Of a stretch of 64,000 bases of DNA, positions 8,049-13,964 are shown one piece after another. Below the pieces are notes generated by a model, which was given only the letters and a program-made list of their open reading frames with translations, had not been told where the DNA came from and ran no database searches. Position numbers and translations under genes: made by a program. Source of the stretch: Henriciella sp. GTDB taxonomy: Bacteria; Pseudomonadota; Alphaproteobacteria; Caulobacterales; Hyphomonadaceae. The stretch spans positions 434,001 through 498,000 of the forward strand of contig NZ_JAPYRE010000004.1 of the NCBI RefSeq assembly GCF_029936995.1, in the 5' to 3' direction. The stretch's first letter is position 1. Each line of letters begins with the position of its first letter.

Positions 8049-8413
8049 GACTTCCTCCCATTGATATCCAGTGCCTCAGCTAGCCCTTGAGGGGCGGGGC
8101 GGAGATTGTCTGATCCGTGCCGCAGCAGGACACGCCGAAGCGATGACGGGTCGTGTTGGGCAAGATCGCGTGCCGCTTCGAGCCCGTCTTCTTCGAGCGT
8201 GTCGCGGATTTCCGCACGCCATGTGGCGCGGTAAGCGACTTCCTCGTAAGTCTCGGCTGTCTCTGCGATCCGGTCGGCTTCGGCCCGTAGGTCGGCCTCT
8301 CTCTCACGGAGGCGTTCAGCGCGTGCCTTTGCCCGCTTGGCGCGGTCTTCCTCAGATGTGCCAGCAAAGCGGCTAATCTCGGACTCGGTGAAGGGGTAGA
8401 GTTTGACGGTCAT
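8045..8413 (-). CDS. Hypothetical coiled-coil phage protein
   Basis: A 122-residue protein with a long charged helix (EDRAKRAKARAERLREREAD onward) and no recognised domain. Overlaps at both ends with neighbours show it is part of the leftward operon. Function unknown. Confidence 0.65.
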   Translation of the reverse strand: MTVKLYPFTESEISRFAGTSEEDRAKRAKARAERLREREADLRAEADRIAETAETYEEVAYRATWRAEIRDTLEEDGLEAARDLAQHDPSSLRRVLLRHGSDNLRPAPQGLAEALDINGRKS

Positions 8414-8739
8414 TGGGTGGCCTCCGCTGGCATGCCGACGCTTTCACGCAGGGCGCGGTAACGAGGGTTCAGCAGTTTTGCGATGAAGTCTGCTTTCATG
8501 CGCTCAATGACACGCTCTGCGCACTCAACGGCTTCCTCGCGGGTGGCATAAGCTCGGCCACGGACTTGCTGAGTTTGGGGGCCGCAGTAGTTGCTTTTGC
8601 GCATGCGAATGATTGGCACGTAGGGCCACTCAGGGCGGCGTCCGGCCTTGCGGCACTCGGCAGTCCACTCACCGAACTTTTGCTCGGCAACATGAGCGGC
8701 AGTGTCGAAATCGGCGGGGAGGATATCGAAGCTAATCAT
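8410..8739 (-). CDS. Hypothetical early phage protein
   Basis: A 109-residue protein of unknown function with a possible AP2/DNA-binding-like segment (RGRAYATREEAVECAERVIER). The start is the ATG at 8739 that overlaps the previous TGA; a GTG one codon upstream is also possible. Confidence 0.65.
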   Translation of the reverse strand: MISFDILPADFDTAAHVAEQKFGEWTAECRKAGRRPEWPYVPIIRMRKSNYCGPQTQQVRGRAYATREEAVECAERVIERMKADFIAKLLNPRYRALRESVGMPAEATQ

Positions 8740-9239
8740 CACGCCGCTCCCTTGCTTGCGAGAGCGCGGTTGGCGTCCTCATCAGCAGGCAGCACCATGC
8801 TGATGTCCTCGCCGTTGCGGGACTCGGTGAACACCCACGGCCTAATCTGTATGTCTCTTTCCGATTGCCACTTTGCGATTGCGGCTCGCACGACTTGCTG
8901 CAGCTCGGTCCATTGTTCGCTTTTTATGTGGGAAACGATGCTGTCATCATTCCAGCCGCACGCTTCGCCAGACATATCGTAAAAGGGGCCGTTTTCGAGA
9001 TCCTCGACCCAGCGGCCGACGTGAAAATAGTCAGCCATCTGGACGGGTTCTTTTCGAGCCTCCAAAATGTGAAAGCTAATATTCCACGAACCGTCTTCAT
9101 TCTGGTCACCGAGACCGACCTCATCTCCAATCGCGGCCTCGATCACATCCTCGCGCGAAGCCTCCGGCCCCACGGTGTAATTTTCCTCGTCGGCTGAGGC
9201 GTACCAGCCCCATTCAAGCTCTGCTTCTCGGAGTCCCAT
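8739..9239 (-). CDS. Hypothetical early phage protein
   Basis: A 166-residue acidic protein of unknown function. Its N-terminal part (ELEWGWYASADEENYTVGPE) and the segment SREDVIEAAIGDEVG resemble conserved phage proteins of the early region without a named domain. The start at 9239 overlaps the preceding stop (TGATG). Confidence 0.65.
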   Translation of the reverse strand: MGLREAELEWGWYASADEENYTVGPEASREDVIEAAIGDEVGLGDQNEDGSWNISFHILEARKEPVQMADYFHVGRWVEDLENGPFYDMSGEACGWNDDSIVSHIKSEQWTELQQVVRAAIAKWQSERDIQIRPWVFTESRNGEDISMVLPADEDANRALASKGAA

Positions 9240-9544
9240 CACGCAGCCTCCCCGTCAGATTGGAGAGCGCGGTTGGCTGCGAGCGTGACCTTCTCGTCAG
9301 CCAGCTCGCCATACATCACGTCCATGTCCGTGAACTCGTCCACGATGGACTCGCGGTAGGCTTCCAGAACGTAAGGGATGAGATCGCGTTGACCGCCCTT
9401 GATCAGCGGCTCGGCTAGCTCCACAGCAACGGCGAAGCAGTGAACCGCATACTCGGCGTCGTTCCTGGCGTGGCGGGCGGCGTCAAACGCATCAGCGCCT
9501 GCGACCTCCCCGCTCGTCATGTTCTTGTAGTTGGCGAAGGCCAT
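9239..9544 (-). CDS. Hypothetical early phage protein
   Basis: A 101-residue helical protein of unknown function beginning MAFANYKNMTSGEV. The start at 9544 overlaps the stop of the alanine-repeat gene; the longer frame would read arginine-rich sequence antisense to that gene's end. Confidence 0.65.
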   Translation of the reverse strand: MAFANYKNMTSGEVAGADAFDAARHARNDAEYAVHCFAVAVELAEPLIKGGQRDLIPYVLEAYRESIVDEFTDMDVMYGELADEKVTLAANRALQSDGEAA

Positions 9545-10296
9545 TAGACCTCTCCCTTGACCAGATACTTCGCAGCGAACTCGCCCAGCGCCTCGGCGCG
9601 TGGCTTTAGGGCTGGCCACTGGTCTGCTGCGTTGGGGCCAAGCTCGATAGCGCCCTGAAGGATCGGGATGCATTTCAGCAGCAATTCCTGCCGGGCGTTG
9701 GCATCGGCGGCATCGGCGGCGGCATAGGCGGCACGGGCGGCATAGGCGGCATCGGCGGCATAGGCGGCGGCATAGGCGGCATCGGCGGCATAGGCGGCAT
9801 CGGCGGCGGCATCGGCGGCGGCACCGCCGGCATAGGCGGCGGCATCGGCGGCACGGGCGGCATAGGCGGCATCGGCGGCATCGGCGGCGGCATCGGCGGC
9901 GGTGCGGGCCTGCCTTAAAGTCTTGGCGTTTTCCATCGCATCGGCAAAGTCACTCAATCCAACCGCCCGAAATGCGGTCGGCAGGATTTCACGAATGACG
10001 CGGAGCGTCATGTATTCCGCACGCTTTTGCTCGTGTTCTGGTGAGCGTGTGCCCGTCATCGGCAGCGCTAGCGGCAAGAGTTTCTGTCTGGCCTCGTCAT
10101 TCAGAGCGTCATTCAGCCGGATAGCGAAAGCGCCCAAAACGGGGCAGGCACATTTAGGCTTGTCCGTCGCGACTTCACCGGCCAGCCAAGAGGCGGTTTC
10201 CATAAAGCACAAGCCATTCTTGAAGTCGCCGCCCGGTCCTGAGCGCAGACGCAGCGGGCCATAAGCATCGAGCTTGGTATAATCGGGGTTTGCCAT
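9544..10296 (-). CDS. Phage protein with alanine-rich hexapeptide-like repeat tract
   Basis: A 250-residue protein, first gene of the leftward operon. Residues 1-130 are a normal globular sequence with two cysteine pairs (CACPVLGAFAIRLND). Residues 133-199 are almost only alanine, aspartate and tyrosine (AADAAYA-type units), which would form a long helix. Residues 200-250 return to ordinary sequence. GGAGATG precedes the ATG at 10296. The function is unknown. The nearby operators imply repression by the CI-like protein during lysogeny. Confidence 0.7.
   Translation of the reverse strand: MANPDYTKLDAYGPLRLRSGPGGDFKNGLCFMETASWLAGEVATDKPKCACPVLGAFAIRLNDALNDEARQKLLPLALPMTGTRSPEHEQKRAEYMTLRVIREILPTAFRAVGLSDFADAMENAKTLRQARTAADAAADAADAAYAARAADAAAYAGGAAADAAADAAYAADAAYAAAYAADAAYAARAAYAAADAADANARQELLLKCIPILQGAIELGPNAADQWPALKPRAEALGEFAAKYLVKGEV
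9700..9900 (-). repeat. In-frame simple repeat of GGC-rich hexamers
   Basis: The plus strand shows repeated units of the types ggcggcatc, ggcggcata and ggcggcacg in varying order over about 200 bases. All units keep the reading frame of the alanine-rich tract. Such a tract can change length by replication slippage. Confidence 0.85.
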
Positions 10297-10322
10297 TGGT
10301 CATCTCCGTGTTGCTGGAGATG

Positions 10323-10351
10323 ACTATGCATTATGCGTTATGCATTTGCAA
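10323..10351 (-). promoter_or_regulatory. Probable leftward early promoter
   Basis: On the minus strand TTGCAA (10351-10346) and CATAGT (10328-10323) are 17 bases apart, upstream of the gene starting at 10296. Two overlapping 13-bp operator sequences fill the spacer between them, which suits direct repression by the CI-like protein. Confidence 0.45.
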
Positions 10352-10372
10352 CAGCTAAAATGCGTTTTGCAT
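10326..10372. promoter_or_regulatory. Left operator cluster (three 13-bp sites)
   Basis: Three sites match ATGCRT-N-AYGCAT or close variants: 10326-10338, 10333-10345 (overlapping) and 10360-10372. The same pattern lies on the other side of the repressor gene at 11046-11058 and 11078-11090. The repressor therefore probably binds both sides of its own gene, as in lambdoid switches. Confidence 0.65.
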
Positions 10373-10377
10373 AAATT

Positions 10378-11028
10378 TTATCCGAGAGCGCGCCCGATCC
10401 ACACCACTCGCCCTATTATGGCCAGCTTGTCGGCGTCTGAAATTCGGAACTCTCTATATGCGGGATTATCAGAGCGGACGATTACATCGCCATTTTCAAG
10501 GTCGCGCTGGCACCGCTTAATCAATAGCTCGTCTTCGAAAGCAATAATGTAAATCGCATCTTTCACAATTCGAGAGACCGATCGGTCCACCAGAACCTTG
10601 TCACCATCGTGCAGTGTTTCCCACATCGAGTCGCCGGAAACCTCTAGCACGGAAAGATTTTCTGGTTTTGAGCGTGTCAGGCGGCGCAACTCTTGTTCGC
10701 GATAAGGCTGATACCCAAGCGGCTGGCTATCCTCTCCAAACGAGCCCGGCCCAGCGCTGACGCGCAAGTCATATAGAGGAATCCTGGTGATCGGATCGGC
10801 ACTAGCCACGCTGGCAGTGTCTCCACCCTCGCCAGTAAGCAGCCATTCGACCGTAACTCTATAAGCTTTGGCGTAACGTTTGAGCATGTCGCCCCGGATG
10901 CCTCGCGCCCCATTTTCGTGCCCGGCATACGTTGAGTATTTCCAGCCAAACGCCTCACAGGCGTCTTGCGCTGACCCGTATCCTGCGGCCTGTCTGGCTT
11001 CCCTGAGGCGATCTGCTAGCTCGTTCAT
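10378..11028 (-). CDS. CI-like prophage repressor (HTH plus S24 peptidase)
   Basis: A 216-residue two-domain repressor. Residues 1-65 form an XRE-type helix-turn-helix (LREARQAAGYGSAQDACEAF, YAKAYRVTVEWLL). Residues 85-216 form a LexA-like S24 domain with catalytic Ser134 in SGDSMW and Lys171 in LLIKRC; Ala92-Gly93 in VSAGPG is the likely self-cleavage point, so RecA-dependent induction is expected. The start at 11028 gives the usual N-terminus (MNELADRLREAR) and leaves the operators outside the coding region. It faces a divergent Cro-like gene and should silence both early operons. Confidence 0.92.
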   Translation of the reverse strand: MNELADRLREARQAAGYGSAQDACEAFGWKYSTYAGHENGARGIRGDMLKRYAKAYRVTVEWLLTGEGGDTASVASADPITRIPLYDLRVSAGPGSFGEDSQPLGYQPYREQELRRLTRSKPENLSVLEVSGDSMWETLHDGDKVLVDRSVSRIVKDAIYIIAFEDELLIKRCQRDLENGDVIVRSDNPAYREFRISDADKLAIIGRVVWIGRALG

Positions 11029-11045
11029 CTGACCTGCATATACGA

Positions 11046-11090
11046 TTGCATTATGCAATAGGCGTTGACATGGCATAATGCGTAACGCAT
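11046..11090. promoter_or_regulatory. Right operator pair (two 13-bp palindromes)
   Basis: TTGCATTATGCAA (11046-11058) and ATGCGTAACGCAT (11078-11090) are perfect palindromes around one central base. The second lies across the spacer and -10 box of the rightward promoter. Confidence 0.7.
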
Positions 11091-11093
11091 AAC
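11065..11093 (+). promoter_or_regulatory. Rightward early promoter, leaderless start
   Basis: TTGACA (11065-11070) and CATAAC (11088-11093) are 17 bases apart. Counting seven bases past the -10 box puts transcription start on base 11100, which is the A of the Cro-like gene's ATG, so that message would have no leader. No ribosome binding site is visible before that ATG, which agrees. Confidence 0.6.
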
Positions 11094-11099
11094 GTAATT

Positions 11100-11351
11100 A
11101 TGCAGACGATAGATGACCTGTTCGACGCCTTCGGTGGCATCCAGAAAGTCGCAGATGCGGCTGAGGTTGGGTATTCGAGTGCCGCCTGCTGGCGCGCCAG
11201 TTCTCGGATGCGCATACCACCCGCGCGGTGGCCTTCGCTTGTTAGGGCGGCAAAAGGGCAGGGCATCAAGCTTACCTACGACGACCTAGAGCGGATTGAG
11301 GCGCACTCAAAACGCCAACGCCAAGACGCCACCCAGCAGGTGGCCTCATGA
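11100..11351 (+). CDS. Cro/YdaS-like regulator
   Basis: An 83-residue protein with a Cro-like helix-turn-helix at the N-terminus (LFDAFGGIQKVADAAEVGYSS), in which the HTH turn aligns with KVADAAEVG. It is the first gene rightward of the repressor-operator region and would antagonise the CI-like repressor after induction. It overlaps the next small gene by four bases (ATGA). Confidence 0.78.
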   Translation: MQTIDDLFDAFGGIQKVADAAEVGYSSAACWRASSRMRIPPARWPSLVRAAKGQGIKLTYDDLERIEAHSKRQRQDATQQVAS

Positions 11352-11494
11352 TCGACCTTCGCGCCACACCTCGCCGCAAGCTCATCCCGTTCATTCTGAA
11401 CCGCGTGAAGCCCTACCGCATGACGCCTGACGAGAACCTGCGCGACCTTATGGCTGGCGCACGCAAGCAGGCGCGCGAAAGGCGGTCGGCTTGA
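11348..11494 (+). CDS. Small basic protein, 48 residues
   Basis: A 48-residue basic protein starting MIDLRATPRRKLIPF and ending RKQARERRSA. Its ATG overlaps the Cro-like gene's stop (ATGA), indicating translational coupling. Function unknown. Confidence 0.55.
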   Translation: MIDLRATPRRKLIPFILNRVKPYRMTPDENLRDLMAGARKQARERRSA

Positions 11495-11679
11495 TCGCGG
11501 CTATTCGTTCCTCCTGCCTCTCTGACTGTCCTTCAGAGGTAGGCACTGCCTCGGCGCACCTTCGGGCGCGTCGGGGGCTTTCTATTCCAACACGCCCACC
11601 CGGCCCAGCCGTGTCGCGGACAGAGCCGCGTTTAGAAGTACCGGGCATCCCTTGGCGGGGGGTAGATAATACCCGCCCA

Positions 11680-11886
11680 TTATCCCCCATTCGCGTGCGT
11701 CCTGTCCCCCCTGAAATGGTGTACGCGAGAACCGGGCGGCGCATCTGTCCCCGCGCCGTCCGGTTCGCAATTTGCTCTGTCCATGATCCGGTCGATTTCC
11801 ACCCCGATCCGTATCTGGCGGAGGCCATCTATCAAGAGAGAAAGGCCCTTGCTGTAGGCTTCCTTTGCTCTCGCATCTGTCGTCAT
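11680..11886 (-). CDS. Possible small leftward gene
   Basis: A 68-residue frame starting MTTDARAKEAYSKGLSLL. An AGAGGAG site lies seven bases before the ATG at 11886, and the N-terminal half reads as a plausible helical protein. It faces away from the rightward operon. Rightward frames over the same stretch are rich in proline and arginine and look non-coding. The C-terminal half is less convincing, so the call is tentative. Confidence 0.4.
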   Translation of the reverse strand: MTTDARAKEAYSKGLSLLIDGLRQIRIGVEIDRIMDRANCEPDGAGTDAPPGSRVHHFRGDRTHANGG

Positions 11887-11944
11887 GAGCGCTCCTCTGT
11901 GTGTGCCTCGCGTCGCTCCGATGACCAACATCGGAGAAACGATC

Positions 11945-12340
11945 ATGAATAGCACGCGAATAAATCCCAACTTGTTGGAATCCACAATGGAGGCCCGCTG
12001 GCGCAAGAAACAGCTTCAGCAGTGGCCCACCGCAAAAGTCCAATGGGCGGACCTCAACGCAGCCGGAATAGACGTGTCTCACTCGACCGTCTGCAACTGG
12101 CGCGGCGGTCTGCTGCCTCACTACTTCACTTTGATGCACATCGCCGCCGCTGGCTGGCGAAGCATCGTCACATACGTCCAGGCCCCCGCGATGGATGCGG
12201 GCGATCTGGCAGCACTCGAAAGGGAAATCGATGAAGAAGCCAAAAGGCTCAACGAGCGCCGTCGAGAGCTGGAAGCGCGCCTTTCTGCGGTGGATCGGAT
12301 GGATAACCCCGGCAGCGGTGCGTCGCACAATGGGCCGTAG
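11945..12340 (+). CDS. HTH-type phage regulator with coiled-coil tail
   Basis: A 131-residue protein. Residues 1-60 contain a likely helix-turn-helix (KVQWADLNAAGIDVSHSTVCNW), and residues 85-120 form a charged coiled coil (REIDEEAKRLNERRRELEAR) probably used for dimerisation. The start at 11945 follows a GGAGAAA site. It opens the replication block, so a control role is plausible; the exact target is unknown. Confidence 0.65.
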   Translation: MNSTRINPNLLESTMEARWRKKQLQQWPTAKVQWADLNAAGIDVSHSTVCNWRGGLLPHYFTLMHIAAAGWRSIVTYVQAPAMDAGDLAALEREIDEEAKRLNERRRELEARLSAVDRMDNPGSGASHNGP

Positions 12341-12410
12341 CAAGACGCTGCAAGATCGCGCCGAATGGATGACTGACCAGCTGGAAAGCAAGAAAGGGCA
12401 GGGCAATTGA
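12231..12410 (+). CDS. Small basic protein overlapping two genes
   Basis: A 59-residue frame starting MKKPKGSTSAVESW after an AGGGAAA site at 12231. It overlaps the end of the HTH gene by about 110 bases in another frame, and its stop overlaps the TTG start of the VRR-NUC gene. A shorter form from 12330 (MGRSKTLQDRAE) would overlap less. Function unknown. Confidence 0.45.
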   Translation: MKKPKGSTSAVESWKRAFLRWIGWITPAAVRRTMGRSKTLQDRAEWMTDQLESKKGQGN

Positions 12411-12802
12411 AGCACGAAGAGCATCAAATCCAGTGCGCCATTGTCGACCTGCTTGAGGTTGCCCTTCCGGCTGACGCGACTTTCTGGGCCGTTCCGAATG
12501 GCGAGAAGCGCGGCGGGAAGAAAATCAACGTCAAGGGCAAGCTGGTCCCGCTGTCTGCAATCCGGCTGAAGAAAGAGGGCGTGAAGCCCGGCGTTGCCGA
12601 CATTCACATTCTCTGGCGCGGCTGTCTGGTCTGTCTGGAAGTGAAGACCGGGGCAGGCCGTCAATCGAAGTCTCAGAAAGAGTGGGCCGACGCAATCACC
12701 ACGTCCGGCGGTGTCTATCACATCGTGCGCTCTGTCGATGACGCGCGCGGATTCCTGGCCGGTCTCATTCCGACATTCAAAGCACAAGGGGTAGCGGCAT
12801 GA
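12407..12802 (+). CDS. VRR-NUC domain nuclease
   Basis: A 131-residue stand-alone VRR-NUC protein. The core reads VKPGVADIHIL and CLVCLEVKTGAGRQSKSQKEWAD, carrying the D...E-x-K catalytic set of the PD-(D/E)XK superfamily and the conserved Q. Phage members are thought to act on branched DNA during replication or recombination. The only start that fits is TTG at 12407, which overlaps the previous TGA; there is no in-frame ATG before the domain. Confidence 0.85.
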   Translation: MKHEEHQIQCAIVDLLEVALPADATFWAVPNGEKRGGKKINVKGKLVPLSAIRLKKEGVKPGVADIHILWRGCLVCLEVKTGAGRQSKSQKEWADAITTSGGVYHIVRSVDDARGFLAGLIPTFKAQGVAA

Positions 12803-13707
12803 CCGATAGCATCAAGATTGATCCAGAGTTCAAGTCTTACATTCCTCCGCTGACGGATGAGGAATTTGCGCAGCTTGAGGCGAACATAGTCGAGGAAGGC
12901 TGCCGCGACCCGCTGGTCGTCTGGGGCAATACCCTGATCGACGGCCACAACCGCTATGACATTTGCAAGCGTAACGGGCTCGACTTCGCCACGGTCCAGA
13001 AAGAGTTTGCTGACCGTGAGGCTGCGCTTGACTGGATGGACGCGCACCAGCTTGGCCGGCGCAACCTGACGCCTGATCAGCGGCGGCTTCTTCTGGGGCG
13101 TCGTTACAACCGCGTGAAGCGGTCAAAAGAGCAAAATCTGGTACAAAATTCACCGAACCCTCAAAGTGAGGTTTCGGGAGGAAACACCGCCGAACGTCTC
13201 GCAAAAGAGCATGGTGTATCGCGCGCAACCGTCGAGCGTGCAGCCAAGTTTGCCGACGAAGTAGACCAGAACCCGGAATACAAAGCCGCTGTCGAGACCG
13301 GTAAATCCGTGGCGAGCGTGAAGCGTGAGCAAGAGCCTGCCGGTTCCTACGCGCCGCAATCAAAACCTGAGCCTGAGCCGGAAGACCCTGCCGAGGCCAA
13401 GCTGCGCAAGCAATACCGCGCCCTGACAGATGCGGCCCGCGAGGATGCTTATGTCGGGCTGTCGCTCGACCTTCAGGATGCCAGGGCGAAACACAAGGAA
13501 CAGGCCGCAGAGATCAAGGCGCTCAAGGATCAGGTGAAAGGATTTGACGGGGATCAGGCCGAGACGATCCGGCGGCAGGCCCAGACGATCCGGCACAAGG
13601 AAAGCGAGATGTTCCGCGCCAATGAGAAGGCGGACAAGGCACTTGCCCGTGCCCGTCACCTTGAGCGTGAACTTGCAGACATCAAGCGCGTGGGGATCGC
13701 CGTATGA
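12799..13707 (+). CDS. ParB-like N-terminal domain protein
   Basis: A 302-residue protein. Residues 1-90 form a ParB/Srx-like domain (YIPPLTDEEFAQLEANIVEEG, DPLVVWGNTLIDGHNRYDI), where GHNRY corresponds to the conserved nucleotide-binding box II. A second HTH-like segment follows (AERLAKEHGVSRATVERAAKF). The C-terminal third is a charged coiled coil. Such phage proteins may act as regulators, nucleases or partition factors; a matching ParA gene is absent, so partition is unlikely. Confidence 0.8.
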   Translation: MTDSIKIDPEFKSYIPPLTDEEFAQLEANIVEEGCRDPLVVWGNTLIDGHNRYDICKRNGLDFATVQKEFADREAALDWMDAHQLGRRNLTPDQRRLLLGRRYNRVKRSKEQNLVQNSPNPQSEVSGGNTAERLAKEHGVSRATVERAAKFADEVDQNPEYKAAVETGKSVASVKREQEPAGSYAPQSKPEPEPEDPAEAKLRKQYRALTDAAREDAYVGLSLDLQDARAKHKEQAAEIKALKDQVKGFDGDQAETIRRQAQTIRHKESEMFRANEKADKALARARHLERELADIKRVGIAV

Positions 13708-13964
13708 GCATCCTTGAGCGCATCCGTGCCAATGGCGGTGACGTGATCCGGGATGGATATTCCTTCCGGCTGCGTCCCGGTCAGCTGGACGCTGCAGCGC
13801 TCGACTGGGTGAAGAAGAATATCGAGGCCGTGAAACGCGAAGTCTGGCCTGCCTATGACGACTGGCAGGAGCGCGCGGCGATCATCGAATTTGACGGCGG
13901 AATGAGCCGAGAGAAGGCCGAGAAGCTGGCCTATCAGGAGGTGAGCTATGCTGACGCTGCATGA
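13704..13964 (+). CDS. Small phage protein, TubC-docking-like
   Basis: An 86-residue protein. The first 45 residues (ILERIRANGGDVIRDGYSF then ALDWVKKNIEAVKREV) resemble the fold pattern of TubC N-terminal docking domains, found in many alphaproteobacterial mobile elements as short proteins. The rest is helical. Function unknown; it overlaps the helicase start by 17 bases. Confidence 0.55.
   Translation: MSILERIRANGGDVIRDGYSFRLRPGQLDAAALDWVKKNIEAVKREVWPAYDDWQERAAIIEFDGGMSREKAEKLAYQEVSYADAA

Noticed and set aside
9700..9900. CRISPR-like repeat array
   Set aside because: The units are very short, directly adjacent, vary in order and keep a reading frame. There are no spacers and no cas genes. 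It is a coding simple repeat.
11448..11828. Leftward frame opposite 11491-11828
   Set aside because: Translation is glycine, arginine and serine rich with no recognisable structure. It appears to be a by-product of high GC content.
11491..11952. Rightward frame starting with TTG after the small Cro-operon gene
   Set aside because: Proline- and arginine-rich translation without domain, TTG start and no ribosome binding site. The minus strand frame 11680-11886 has a much better start.
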